Assembly: GCF_017676385.1 (NCBI RefSeq) | Contig: NZ_JAFFZN010000011.1 | Location: 62,001 to 126,000, forward strand | Length of the DNA stretch: 64,000 nt | Source: Streptomyces spirodelae | GTDB taxonomy: Bacteria > Actinomycetota > Actinomycetes > Streptomycetales > Streptomycetaceae | Reading direction: 5' to 3' | Shown here: positions 1-8,582 of the stretch, piece after piece | Position numbering within the stretch: the stretch's first letter is position 1 | Layout: each line of letters opens with the position of its first letter | Program-made: the position numbers and the translations under genes | The notes under the pieces: model-generated | Told to the model about the DNA's origin: nothing | Databases searched by the model: none | What the model saw: the letters and a program-made list of their open reading frames with translations, nothing else

Positions 1-755
1 TGGCGACGGTGACACTGGACAACCCCGCGAAGCACAACGCGCTCGACCTCGCCGACGCGCGGTCCCTCACCGGCATCTGGCGCGACCTGCGCACCGACGG
101 CTCGGTGCGCGCCGCGGTGGTCACCGGAGCGGGCGGCCGGGCCTTCTGCACGGGCGTCGACCGCGCCGCCGTCGCGCAACAGGGCGCCGTACCCCAGCCC
201 TGCGCGCCCTTCGCCGTCGAGGACCCGCTGCTGCGGATCGGGCCCAAGAGCAACGATCTGTGGATACCCGTCATAGCCGCCGTCGAGGGCATGGCCTGCG
301 GCGGCGCCTTCTACCTGCTGAGCGAGGCGGAGTTCCTCGTCGCGACCGAGGAGTCCACCTTCTTCGACCCCCACACCAGCTACGGAATGGTCAGCGCTTA
401 CGAGGCCATGGGCATGGCACAGCGGATGCCGTTCGGCGAGGCCGCCAGGATGGCGCTGATGGGCGCCGCCGAGCGGGTCTCCGGACGCCGCGCCTATGAG
501 ACGGGCCTGATCTCCGAACTCGCCCCCGCCGGAGGAGCGCTGGAGGCGGCACTGTGCTGCGCCCGAACGCTGGCCTCCTACCCGCCCGGAGCCGTACAGG
601 GCACGGTGCGGGCAGTATGGGCCGCGCGCGAAGCCGCCCGCGACCATGCGAGGGCACTCGCGACGCCGTTGATCGCCCTCGGCAACTTGCCGCCGGAGCA
701 GCAGGCGGAACTTTTCGCGGAGCGCCGCGGGGGTGGGCCGCCTCGGGTGCGCTGA
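1..755 (+). CDS. Enoyl-CoA hydratase/isomerase family protein (5' partial)
   Basis: The reading frame is open to the window edge, so the true start lies upstream; the GTG at 9 is only the first possible start visible. The opening TLDNPAKHNALD is the usual first strand and NAL motif of crotonases, and GAGGRAFCTGVD is the oxyanion-hole region (normally G-x-F-C-x-G-x-D). The segment AAVEGMACGGAFYLL matches the second oxyanion region. The catalytic loop, around STFFDPHTSYGMVSA, lacks the two glutamates of classical hydratases, so the reaction could be a different crotonase one (isomerase, hydrolase or lyase). It is followed by a small hairpin and a tandem repeat. Family assignment is secure; substrate unknown. 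Confidence 0.85.
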   Translation, partial: ATVTLDNPAKHNALDLADARSLTGIWRDLRTDGSVRAAVVTGAGGRAFCTGVDRAAVAQQGAVPQPCAPFAVEDPLLRIGPKSNDLWIPVIAAVEGMACGGAFYLLSEAEFLVATEESTFFDPHTSYGMVSAYEAMGMAQRMPFGEAARMALMGAAERVSGRRAYETGLISELAPAGGALEAALCCARTLASYPPGAVQGTVRAVWAAREAARDHARALATPLIALGNLPPEQQAELFAERRGGGPPRVR

Positions 756-773
756 ACCGTGTCCGGCTGACCG

Positions 774-789
774 GGCCCCTTACGGGGCT
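774..789 (+). terminator. Short hairpin after the enoyl-CoA hydratase gene
   Basis: GGCCCC, TTAC loop, GGGGCT: a 6-bp stem (one G-T pair) starting 18 bases after the stop codon. There is no T-tract. It may end transcription of the hydratase gene, but the stem is short. Confidence 0.3.
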
Positions 790-838
790 CTGTGGCACCG
801 ATACGGGGGCTGGCTCTGTTGCACCGATACAGGGGAGC
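787..838. repeat. 26-bp tandem repeat, two copies
   Basis: Two adjacent 26-bp units (787-812 and 813-838) share CTCTGT-GCACCGATAC-GGG with a few differences. A decayed third half-copy (GC-rich GCACCGAG) runs into the end of the convergent gene at 840. The repeat fills the gap between two convergent genes. Confidence 0.6.
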
Positions 839-839
839 G

Positions 840-1424
840 CTATCGCACCGAGCTGACCTCGCACTGTTCGACCTTGCGCATGTCCTCGGGGTGCTCCATG
901 GCCACCTCGACGGTCTTACTGCTGCCCGCCCGTACGACGGCCACGGCGGAGCCTGTGTCGACGATCTCGCCGTTCACATCGCGGAAGTTGACGTTGACGG
1001 TGAAGGTGCCCTTGCGGGTGCCCGAGTTGCGGACCCGGACAGTGGCGCCGGGCTCCTTCTTGACCTCGAGGTTCCTGCCCTTGGCCGCGACACACTCGGC
1101 GATGGTGCCGGACCCGCGTGCCTGACCGCGGGTCGACCCGCCGGAGGTGCTGCTGGACGTGTTCCGGGAGGTGCTGCCCGAGGTGTAGCCGCCGCTGCTG
1201 CCGTAGTCGTCGTCGTAGTCGTTGTCGTAGTCGTTGTCATAGTCGCTGGAGCTGTGACTGCTGGACTTCTTGCTGCTGCACCCACCGCCACCGTGCCCGC
1301 CACTGCTGCGGCTCTTGCTGCTGCCGCCGTGGCCGCCCGAGGAGCGGGCCGGGCTGAATCCGCTCAGCGCCACCAGCACAAGGGTGACGGCGGCGAGCAG
1401 CTTGAGATGGCGCATCCGCTTCAT
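840..1424 (-). CDS. Secreted Ser/Gly/Asp-rich hypothetical protein
   Basis: Not a family I can name. The ATG at 1424 is chosen because GGGGGAG lies five bases upstream and because it gives a clean signal peptide: MKRMRH, a hydrophobic stretch LLAAVTLVLVALSG, then a processing region. The mature N-terminal third is low complexity: SSGGHGG repeats, then DNDYDNDYDDDYG acidic repeats. The last ~90 residues (EVKKEPGATVRVRNSGT to the end) look like a small beta-sandwich domain with two Cys. It resembles extracellular FxLYD/DUF4352-type domains in character only. An ORF track-style longer start at 1496 would put 24 uncharged residues before the signal peptide and is unlikely. Probably a cell-surface protein. 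Confidence 0.65.
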   Translation of the reverse strand: MKRMRHLKLLAAVTLVLVALSGFSPARSSGGHGGSSKSRSSGGHGGGGCSSKKSSSHSSSDYDNDYDNDYDDDYGSSGGYTSGSTSRNTSSSTSGGSTRGQARGSGTIAECVAAKGRNLEVKKEPGATVRVRNSGTRKGTFTVNVNFRDVNGEIVDTGSAVAVVRAGSSKTVEVAMEHPEDMRKVEQCEVSSVR

Positions 1425-1614
1425 GTGACTCCCCCGATGAGTAAGCGTGCCGCGACGCACCGGAACCGAGCCCGGCACTTGTCGCGTGCAGTACAACTAC
1501 TGTCAACGCCTCAAGACGCCAGCAGTGGCGAGGGGGTTCCCGGCGGCGTAGCGTCGGATACGGATCACGCACCCGTGCGGCGCCGGGAGCGGCGCCGGAA
1601 AGCGAGGCGAGACC

Positions 1615-2208
1615 ATGATCCGGAACGTGATCGGGTCGCTGCTCGCCCTCCTCGGAGCGGCGGCCGCCGTGTACAGCCCCTTCCGACCGTGGTACGGCGG
1701 CCGTCCCGGGCGTGATTACCGCATCCCCGAGCTCTTCCAGGCCGGTGGCATCACCAGCGCCGACGCGGCCCTGTTCAGCGGCCTGTTCGTGCTGATGCTG
1801 GTCGTCGCGGTGGTGGCCGTGCTCGGCGTACTGTTCCGCTCCCGGTCGGCGGTGGGAGTGGCGGGCGTGCTGGCGCTGGGCTTCACCATCCTGTGGATGG
1901 TGCGGCAGGGGCAGGCCGTCGGAAGCCTCTCCGTCGGAAACACCGGGGGGCTCGCATCCGGTGCGGGGCTCGCCCTCGGCAGCGGGTTCCTGTTGCTGCT
2001 CGCGTCCGCGTTGATGACGGGCCGGCGTGGTGCGGCCCGTGGACGGCATGCGGCGCCGCCCGCTGAGGTGTCCTCTTCGCGCGGGCCCGAAGAGGACACG
2101 CTGGAACAGCCGTTCGCGGGCCCGCCGCCCCCGGAGCCCGGCGCCCCGCCCCCGGGCCGCCCGTTCAAGGGCCCCCAGGCGGAGGACGACCACCGCGACG
2201 CCGCCTGA
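1615..2208 (+). CDS. Small integral membrane protein, unknown function
   Basis: 197 residues starting with ATG behind GAGGCGAG. Four hydrophobic segments are visible: about residues 5-22, 50-70, 76-96 and 112-132. The loop PFRPWYGGRPGRDYRIPELFQ after the first segment is rich in Pro, Arg and aromatic residues. The C-terminal ~55 residues are a hydrophilic, Pro/Glu-rich cytoplasmic tail. Similar four-helix proteins are common beside Streptomyces kinase genes, but there is no recognisable domain. It is convergent with the kinase gene at 2338 and stands alone. Confidence 0.7.
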   Translation: MIRNVIGSLLALLGAAAAVYSPFRPWYGGRPGRDYRIPELFQAGGITSADAALFSGLFVLMLVVAVVAVLGVLFRSRSAVGVAGVLALGFTILWMVRQGQAVGSLSVGNTGGLASGAGLALGSGFLLLLASALMTGRRGAARGRHAAPPAEVSSSRGPEEDTLEQPFAGPPPPEPGAPPPGRPFKGPQAEDDHRDAA

Positions 2209-2337
2209 GCGCCCCGCCAAGGGCGCGGGGTCAGGGGCGCGGGGAACTGCGCGAGCAAGCACAAGGCGCCCGCAGCCCGCAGACGACAGCACGCAGACGA
2301 CAGCGCGGGGCACCCCTCTGCGGAACGAACCCAGGCG

Positions 2338-5300
2338 TCAACCGGAATGGCGGGCCTGACCAGTTCCCTTGGTGGCATCGAGCGCGTAGACGCAACGGTC
2401 CTTGCTGCACGCGTACACCACGCCCCCGACGGCCACCGGCGACCCGGTGATCTCCCCACCGGTGGCCAGCTTCCACCGGAGCTGGCCACCGACCGCGTCG
2501 ACGGTGTACAGGCAGTGGTCGGCCGACCCGAAGTGGACCCGGCCGTCGGCCACCACAGGCGCTCCCACCACATCGGCGCCCGTCGCGAAGCGCCAACGCG
2601 GCGTTCCGCTCACCGCGTCGAGGGTGTACAGGGCGCTGCCGCTGCCCAGGTGCACCAGCCCGTCGGCGGTGACGACCGGCTCCGTGGAGTGCCGCGCCTC
2701 GGTGGCGATGCGCCAGCGGTCGTGGCCGTTGCCGGAGTCGAGCGCGTAGACGGTGCCCAGGTAGTCCGCGAGGTAGACGCCGCCGCCCGTCACCCCGGGG
2801 CCAGGGACGAAGGCGGGCGGGCACAGGAAGGCGGCCGGGGCGTCGAACCGCCACCGCTCCCTGCCCGTCGCGGCGTCCAGCGCGAACACCCGGGAGCCCG
2901 CGCAGACGTACACGGCCCCGTCCTCTGCAGTGGTCACCCGTACGGGGACGCCACCCGTCGCGGAGGCGTCCCCGACCGGATACGACCACCGCTCGGCACC
3001 GGTACGCGCCTCCAGCGCGTACAGCCGTCCGTCCGCCCAGGTGTAGACGGCGCCCTCGGCGATGACGGGGCCCGCCTCAGGGGTCTCGAAGTCGGCCTGC
3101 GCGCCGGTCAGTTCCCACAGCTTCTCGCCGCTGGCGGCCTCCCATGCCTGGACGCCGCCGCCCCGGGTGCCGGTGACCACCGTGCCGCGCTCGACCTGGA
3201 GCGAGTAGACCCAGCCGTCGGTGGCCAGCCGCCAGCACTCCGCCCCGTCGGTGGCGTCGAGCGCGTACAGGCTGGGCCCGTCCGAAGCGTGCACCCGCCC
3301 ACCGGAGACGGTCATCGACCAGGCGACCTCCCGCGTCTTGAACTGTCTGCGCCCACTCGCCACATCCAGCGCGTGCACCTCGAACGAGGTCACGTACACC
3401 AGGTCGTCGGCGACGACGGGCGAGCCCCACACGTCGTTCGACATCCGGAACCGCCAGGGCCGCCAGCGCTGCGGGCCGCCCGGCTGCGGCCCCGTGCCGC
3501 CCGGCCGTCCGGGGCCCGCCGACGGCGGGGACTGCACGGCGGGCGGCGCGGGCGACGACGGCTGTGACGGCACCCCGGCCGACGGCTGCTGGAACGGCGG
3601 TGCGGCGGGCGGCGCGGGGGCCGGGGGCGGCGCGACCCCCTGGTCGGAGCCTCCGGCGTGCCGGGGCCCGGGTGCACCGTAGGGGCGCGCCAGCGGGTGG
3701 GGGGCGGACGGCGCGGGGGCGGACGCCCCCGCCGGGGCGGACGGAGCGGCCGACGCGGCGGAGGGCGCTCCGGAAGGCGCCGAGGGCGCCGACTGGTGCG
3801 GGAGCTGCGCGTAGGGCTGCGCCGCCGAGGACTGCGGGGTGCCTTCCTGGCCGCCCCCCGGCGGGCGCACCCAACCGGAGGTCGAGGCGGCTTCCACGTC
3901 CCGTCCGGGCTCGTCCGGGCGCCGCGGCCCGGGGCCGATCGGCACCTGTCCGCCGGCGAGCTGTACGGACGCGCCGTCGGCGTTCGCCGGCTGGGAGGCG
4001 GGACGAGAGACCACGGGCCCCGAGGCGGAGCCCTGGCGCGGCTCGGAGCCCCCGGAGCCGCCCGGAACGCCGGGGGCGCCACCGGGGGAGCCAGGAGCGC
4101 CGGAAGCGCCGGTGGAGCCGCCGACAGCGCGTGGGCCGGCAGGGATGCCCTGGTCCCACTCGGCGGCACCCGGCGCGGCCGCCCCGCTGCCGAACGCCGC
4201 ACCGGGCCCTGCGGCTGCCGCTTCCCGGCCCGCTGCCGAGCGCCCGGCGGCCGGGGGCCCGCCGGGTCCCACGGACCCCAGCGCGGAGCCCGCACCGCCA
4301 CCGTCGGCGCCGCCACCACCGCCACCACCGACGGCGGCAGCCGCACCAGCGCCCGGGCCCGCGTTCGCCCCTGCGCCCACCGCGTCGCCGGAGCCGCCTG
4401 CGTCACCGTTGCCGCTCCCCTGGCCACCGGACCCTGGGCCTGCCCCGGAGCCCGCCGCGCCCGCGCCCGCCGCGGCGGCCGCCGCGTTCTGCCGGCGCAT
4501 CGCACGGCCGCCCCTGCGGCGCTCGATCAGCGAGACAGCCGTGGACGGCAGCCACGCCGAGACCGTGCCGCTGTCGTCGCTGCCGGCGCCGAACAGGTGC
4601 GGCGCGAGCTGTGCCTGCAGGTCGGCAGGGGTGGGCCGCTCCTCGGCGTTCATCCGCATACAGGACTCGATCAGCGGCCGCAGTTCGTCCGGCAGCCCCT
4701 CCAGGTCGGGTCCCTCGCGCAGCAGCATGAAGACCGTCTCCACGGGGTTGGCCCCGTGGAAAGGGGCGTGACCGGTGGCGGCGAAGACGAGTGTCGAGGC
4801 GAGGGAGAAGACGTCGCTGGCCCCGGTGACGCTGCGGGAGTCGCGCGCCTGCTCGGGCGACATGTAGGCGGGCGTACCGACGGCGACGTTCGTCATGGTC
4901 AGCCGGGTGTTGGAGACGCCCGAGGCGATGCCGAAGTCGATGACGCGGGGGCCGTCCTCCAGGACGAGCACATTGGACGGCTTGAGGTCGCGGTGCACCA
5001 GGCCAGCGCCGTGAATGGACTGCAGCGCCTCGGCAACACCCGCCGCCAGCCAGCGCACGGCCTGCACGGGCACCGGTCCGCACTCGGTGACTATTTCCTC
5101 CAGGGAGGGCGCGGGCACATAGGCGGTGGCCAGCCACGGCACGGCCGCGCGCGGGTCGGCGTCCACGACGGCGGCGGTGTAGAAGCCGCTGACGGCTCGC
5201 GCCGCCTCCACCTCGCGGGTGAAGCGCACCCGGAAGAGCTGGTCCTCCGCCAGTTCGGTGCGCACCGTCTTGATCGCGACGCGGCGGCCGGACGCCGAGC

Positions 5301-5400
5301 GTGCGAGGTAGACCAGCCCCATACCGCCGGAACCGAGACGGCCCAGCACCTCGAACGGGCCGATCCGCCGCGGATCGTGCTGTGTAAGCTGCTCCACCAC
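2338..5400 (-). CDS. AfsK-like Ser/Thr protein kinase with PQQ-type beta-propeller
   Basis: About 1,020 residues. The N-terminal ~270 residues are a full Hanks-type kinase: glycine loop LGSGGMGLVYLA, lysine in VAIKTVR, catalytic loop HRDLKPSN, DFG and the activation-segment MSPEQA. A ~370-residue Gly/Ala/Pro-rich linker follows. The C-terminal ~370 residues are repeated YALDA-x-G-x-W units of a PQQ-type propeller. I see no transmembrane helix, so it resembles cytoplasmic AfsK-type kinases rather than PknB with PASTA domains. The start is probably one of two adjacent GTG codons (5400 or 5397) downstream of GGGGAGGTGG and AGGAC. The frame remains open to 5595, but that extension lacks kinase similarity. 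Confidence 0.9.
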   Translation of the reverse strand: MVEQLTQHDPRRIGPFEVLGRLGSGGMGLVYLARSASGRRVAIKTVRTELAEDQLFRVRFTREVEAARAVSGFYTAAVVDADPRAAVPWLATAYVPAPSLEEIVTECGPVPVQAVRWLAAGVAEALQSIHGAGLVHRDLKPSNVLVLEDGPRVIDFGIASGVSNTRLTMTNVAVGTPAYMSPEQARDSRSVTGASDVFSLASTLVFAATGHAPFHGANPVETVFMLLREGPDLEGLPDELRPLIESCMRMNAEERPTPADLQAQLAPHLFGAGSDDSGTVSAWLPSTAVSLIERRRGGRAMRRQNAAAAAAGAGAAGSGAGPGSGGQGSGNGDAGGSGDAVGAGANAGPGAGAAAAVGGGGGGGADGGGAGSALGSVGPGGPPAAGRSAAGREAAAAGPGAAFGSGAAAPGAAEWDQGIPAGPRAVGGSTGASGAPGSPGGAPGVPGGSGGSEPRQGSASGPVVSRPASQPANADGASVQLAGGQVPIGPGPRRPDEPGRDVEAASTSGWVRPPGGGQEGTPQSSAAQPYAQLPHQSAPSAPSGAPSAASAAPSAPAGASAPAPSAPHPLARPYGAPGPRHAGGSDQGVAPPPAPAPPAAPPFQQPSAGVPSQPSSPAPPAVQSPPSAGPGRPGGTGPQPGGPQRWRPWRFRMSNDVWGSPVVADDLVYVTSFEVHALDVASGRRQFKTREVAWSMTVSGGRVHASDGPSLYALDATDGAECWRLATDGWVYSLQVERGTVVTGTRGGGVQAWEAASGEKLWELTGAQADFETPEAGPVIAEGAVYTWADGRLYALEARTGAERWSYPVGDASATGGVPVRVTTAEDGAVYVCAGSRVFALDAATGRERWRFDAPAAFLCPPAFVPGPGVTGGGVYLADYLGTVYALDSGNGHDRWRIATEARHSTEPVVTADGLVHLGSGSALYTLDAVSGTPRWRFATGADVVGAPVVADGRVHFGSADHCLYTVDAVGGQLRWKLATGGEITGSPVAVGGVVYACSKDRCVYALDATKGTGQARHSG

Positions 5401-5706
5401 TTGTCCTGCCACCTCCCCGTAGGGGCCGTAAAATCTGCCCGTTCCCGCCCCGTGCAGCCTCTCACTGCCGTGCCGGACCTGGCGGTCCGGACGCCGATTC
5501 TTCCTGGCGAACGCGCCGGTTGCGAACCCGGGGGCGGCACGTAAGTGTCTTCGTGGTCCGACAAAGCCCGGAATCACCCGGAGAATCCGGCACACGGCCT
5601 TGGTTGCGTATCACTCCAATTGTCCCCTCGGCCGCCGGCAACCGGAGCGCACCCCATTTGCCCGCTGAAGAATCGCGGGCGGATCACCCCTCGGTAAGCT
5701 GACGGC
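5401..5706. other. Divergent intergenic region between kinase and TetR genes
   Basis: About 300 bases with no credible ORF. It must hold promoters for the kinase (minus) and the TetR gene (plus). The AT-richer stretch near 5600-5625 is the likeliest promoter zone. A partial CTGACG half-site lies at 5699-5704, next to the TetR start codon, but its partner half is missing. Confidence 0.5.
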
Positions 5707-6354
5707 ATGACAGGACAAGTGCGAACCGTCGACGGCAGGGTGGCCGGACGCCGCGGTCAGGCGACGCGGCAGAAGCTGCTCGACTGCCTCAGCGAGATGC
5801 TCAGCTCGTCGCCCTACCGCGACGTCAAGGTCATCGATGTGGCGCGGAGAGCGGGCACCTCTCCGGCGACCTTCTACCAGTACTTCCCCGATGTCGAGGG
5901 CGCCGTCCTGGAGATCGCGGAGGCCATGGCCAAGGAGGGTGCGGGTCTCACCGAGCTGGTGGCCGGCCGCTCCTGGGTGGGCAAGGCGGGCCGGCAGACG
6001 GCCGAGGACCTGGTGGAGGGCTTTCTTACCTTCTGGCGCAAGAACGACGCGATCCTGCGGGTGGTCGATCTGGGCGCGGCGGAGGGCGACAAGCGGTTCT
6101 ACAAGATCCGTATGAAGATCCTCAACTCGGTCAACAACTCCCTCGCCGACGCGATCAAGGACCTGCAGTCCCGGGGCAAGGTCGACAAGGAGATCAACGC
6201 CGCCGCGGTCGCCGGCTCCCTGGTCGCCATGCTCGCCTCCGTGGCCGGCCACCAGAAGGGCTTCCAGAGCTGGGGCGTCAAGCAGTCCGAGCTGAAGCCC
6301 AGCCTCACCCTCCTCGTCCACCTCGGCGTGACCGGCAAGAAGCCCGCCAAGTAA
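5707..6354 (+). CDS. TetR-family transcriptional regulator
   Basis: 215 residues. The N-terminal helix-turn-helix covers about residues 15-62, with the recognition segment VARRAGTSPATFYQYFPDVEGA typical of TetR. The C-terminal all-helical ligand domain is distinct. It sits at the left edge of the acyl-CoA catabolism region whose promoters carry the CTGACGnnnCGTCAG palindrome, and is the only DNA-binding protein in that region of a type that normally binds such ~15-bp palindromes. I therefore infer it is the regulon repressor, induced by an acyl-CoA intermediate. No full operator lies in front of it; a CTGACG half-site overlaps its start. Convergent with the DUF385-type reductase gene. Confidence 0.88.
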   Translation: MTGQVRTVDGRVAGRRGQATRQKLLDCLSEMLSSSPYRDVKVIDVARRAGTSPATFYQYFPDVEGAVLEIAEAMAKEGAGLTELVAGRSWVGKAGRQTAEDLVEGFLTFWRKNDAILRVVDLGAAEGDKRFYKIRMKILNSVNNSLADAIKDLQSRGKVDKEINAAAVAGSLVAMLASVAGHQKGFQSWGVKQSELKPSLTLLVHLGVTGKKPAK

Positions 6355-6453
6355 CCTCCCAGCAGCCGTCCGGGCCGCCACCGGAACGGCTCACCCGACA
6401 GCAGAGCGGCTCATCAAGCGGTCCCAGTCCGCCCCGGCAGCGCGCACCGTCGG

Positions 6454-6969
6454 TCAGTCCGTCCGCTGACCCGGCCGATTCGTCCCCCCAGCCCGGCGTT
6501 CCAGACGGAAGATGCGGATACGCCGTTCGATCCGCGCCTGATAGACGGCGTACGGCGGCCAGAACCGCAGCAGTTCCCGCCACGCCTCCTCCCGTTCGTC
6601 CCCCTCCAACTGCCGTGCCCGTACGGGGATGTCCCTTCCCCGGTAGTTGATCCATGCCTCCGGGTGCCGACGCAGATTCGCCGTCCACGCCGGATGTTCC
6701 CGCCTGCCGAAGTTACTGCCCACCAGCAGCCAGCTGTCCCGCTCTTCTTCGGGCATGCACGCCAGTGGCGTACGCCGCGGCTGTCCGCTCCTCGCTCCGG
6801 TCGAGGTCAGTACGATGCCGGGCAGCAGCTGGGTACTGAGCATCGTCCTGCCGCCGGACATCCGGTGCACCGCCCGGTCCAGGGCCGGGATCACATGGGG
6901 TGCGATCCGTGCGAACGCTCTGGTGGACGAGGTCTTCTGGACCAGTCTCAAACCGCCGTTCCCGGCCAT
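6454..6969 (-). CDS. Nitroreductase/quinone-reductase (DUF385, F420-dependent type) protein
   Basis: 171 residues from the ATG at 6969 (the frame is open to 7029). The pattern LTSTGARSGQPRRTPL, then ERDSWLLVGSNFGRREHPAWTANLR and PEAWINYRGR, is characteristic of the deazaflavin-dependent nitroreductase/Ddn-like split-barrel family, which uses cofactor F420. The start ATG overlaps the stop of the upstream acyl-CoA dehydrogenase gene (TGATG), so the two are translationally coupled, and the reductase probably acts in the same pathway, for example on an enone or quinoid intermediate. Substrate unknown. Confidence 0.85.
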   Translation of the reverse strand: MAGNGGLRLVQKTSSTRAFARIAPHVIPALDRAVHRMSGGRTMLSTQLLPGIVLTSTGARSGQPRRTPLACMPEEERDSWLLVGSNFGRREHPAWTANLRRHPEAWINYRGRDIPVRARQLEGDEREEAWRELLRFWPPYAVYQARIERRIRIFRLERRAGGTNRPGQRTD

Positions 6970-8459
6970 CAGACAGCGACCCCCTGTCCCTCGCGCAGCT
7001 CGAACAGTGCCGCACGCTCCGCGGCACACGCGCGCAGCCGGTGCGCGGGCCCGAACAGCAGCTCGTCGCCGGCCGCGCGCTTGAAGTACAGGTGCGCCTC
7101 GTGCTCCCAGGTGAAACCCACACCGCCGTGCAGTTGCACCGCCTCGGCGGCGGCCAGCCGCAGCGCCTCCAGCCCCTGCGCCAGCGCCGTCCCCCCGGCC
7201 GTCCTGTCTGCCGACCTCTCGGCCGTCCTCTCAGCAGTCGCGCCGTCACCGTCTGCACGACCGCCGTCTGCACGACCGCTGTCTGCGGCAGAGCTGTCCG
7301 CGGCATCGCCGTCTGTCCGCCCGGCCCGCTCCGTCCGGCCACCGGCCGCCCACGCCGCGTAGTACGCGGCCGAGCGCGCCGCCTGCACCTGTACATAGAC
7401 ATCCGCCAGCCGGTGCCGTACCGCCTGGAACGAGCCGACAGGTCGCCCGAACTGCTCACGCACCTTGACGTACTCGACGGTACGGGCGAGAGCGGCGTCG
7501 GCGGCTCCCACCGCCTCGGCAGCCAGCACGGCGGCGACCCCCGGCCCCGCCGCCGTCAGCGCCGGGCAGACGTCCTCGGCGCTGTCCCCGAGCGGCGTGG
7601 CGGGGACGCCGCGCAGTTGCACGCGGGCGACGGGGCGCGTCCCGTCGAGCGCGGTCTGCCGGGTGCGTACGAGGCGGCCGACGACCCCGCCCACGCCCTC
7701 GCCCCCGCCGCCCCCGCCTGTGTCCCAGCCACCGCCCCTGTCCGCGCCACCGCGCCTGTCCGCGTCGCCGCCCCCGCCCGCGTCGCCGCAGTCGACGAGG
7801 AAGAGCACCGTCCGGCTGCGCGCGAAGCCGCCCGTGTGTGCGGCGACCAGCAGCAGACCGGCGCTGTGGCCGCCGAGCACCTGGTCCACCTCCCCGTACA
7901 GCCGCCAGCCCGCGTCCGCACGTCCTGTGTACCCAGCGCCCCCGGTGTGCCCGGTGTCCCCAGCGGTCCCGGCGGGCCCGGGGCGGCGGGTGGCCTGTAC
8001 GCCGCCAGCGCGCCCGCCGCCGGCCCAGCCATGGGCGGCCCGGTCGGTCAGCCCGAGCGCCGGGGCGAGAGCGCTGCCCGGCACGGCGAGGGCCGCGGTC
8101 AGCTCCCCGGAGGCGAGGCGGGGCAGCAGGCGGGCCCGCTGGTCAACGGTGCCCAGCGCGGCGATGAGCGGCGCCACGAGTCCGGCCGTCGGCAGCATCG
8201 GTGAGGGCAGCAGCGTGCGGCCCGCCTCCTCGAAGGCGAGGGCCAGTTCGAGCGTGCCGCAGCCGACGCCGCCGTACGCTTCGGGCAGCGCCAGGCCGGG
8301 CAGACCGAGCTGTCCGGCGAGGGTGTGCCACAGGGCGGTGTCGTATCCCTCGGGGGTGAGCGCGGCGGCCTTCACCTCATCGGGCCCGCAACGGCGCGCC
8401 AGCAGTTGCCGCAGGGTGCGCCGCAGCTGCTCCTGCTCCTCGGTGAACGCGGTATCCAT
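6969..8459 (-). CDS. Acyl-CoA dehydrogenase, small-subunit-like (FadE type)
   Basis: 496 residues. N-terminal helical domain (FTEEQEQLRRTLRQLLARR, LPEAYGGVGCGTLELALAFEEAGR) and C-terminal domain with VREQFGRPVGSFQAVRHRLAD and QLHGGVGFTWEHEAHLYFKRA are diagnostic. The C-terminal pattern matches the partner subunits found in heteromeric actinobacterial steroid-type acyl-CoA dehydrogenases. Length is about 100 residues over the family norm because of two low-complexity insertions: Gly/Asp-rich around 7680-7800 and Asp/Ala/Arg/Glu-rich around 7190-7345, the latter built from 15-base repeats. One operator palindrome lies 32 bases upstream of the start. First gene of an operon with the DUF385-type reductase. 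Confidence 0.88.
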   Translation of the reverse strand: MDTAFTEEQEQLRRTLRQLLARRCGPDEVKAAALTPEGYDTALWHTLAGQLGLPGLALPEAYGGVGCGTLELALAFEEAGRTLLPSPMLPTAGLVAPLIAALGTVDQRARLLPRLASGELTAALAVPGSALAPALGLTDRAAHGWAGGGRAGGVQATRRPGPAGTAGDTGHTGGAGYTGRADAGWRLYGEVDQVLGGHSAGLLLVAAHTGGFARSRTVLFLVDCGDAGGGGDADRRGGADRGGGWDTGGGGGGEGVGGVVGRLVRTRQTALDGTRPVARVQLRGVPATPLGDSAEDVCPALTAAGPGVAAVLAAEAVGAADAALARTVEYVKVREQFGRPVGSFQAVRHRLADVYVQVQAARSAAYYAAWAAGGRTERAGRTDGDAADSSAADSGRADGGRADGDGATAERTAERSADRTAGGTALAQGLEALRLAAAEAVQLHGGVGFTWEHEAHLYFKRAAGDELLFGPAHRLRACAAERAALFELREGQGVAV

Positions 8460-8490
8460 CGGCGGCGCCCCCTCGGGACAGTTCGGTGAG

Positions 8491-8505
8491 CTGACGGGGC
8501 GTCAT
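8491..8505. promoter_or_regulatory. Operator palindrome 1 (CTGACGGGGCGTCAT)
   Basis: One-mismatch copy of CTGACGnnnCGTCAG, 32 bases upstream of the acyl-CoA dehydrogenase start at 8459, in the divergent region shared with the thiolase gene. Confidence 0.75.
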
Positions 8506-8563
8506 ATTAGAGAGGTCGGCACGGGAAGCCCAGAGCCACGCACCCTGCCGCGGGTGCACAAAA

Positions 8564-8578
8564 CTGATGTACCGTCAG
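8564..8578. promoter_or_regulatory. Operator palindrome 2 (CTGATGTACCGTCAG)
   Basis: One-mismatch copy of the palindrome, ending only 4 bases before the ATG of the thiolase-like gene. It occupies the place where a ribosome-binding site would be, so that mRNA may be leaderless, and a bound repressor would block transcription directly. Centre-to-centre distance to operator 1 is 73 bases. Confidence 0.75.
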
Positions 8579-8582
8579 TTCC

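Noticed and set aside
5699..5713. CTGACGGCATGACAG at the start of the TetR gene as a tenth operator
   Set aside because: Only the left half matches; the right half has three mismatches and overlaps the start codon. Autoregulation remains possible but is not supported.
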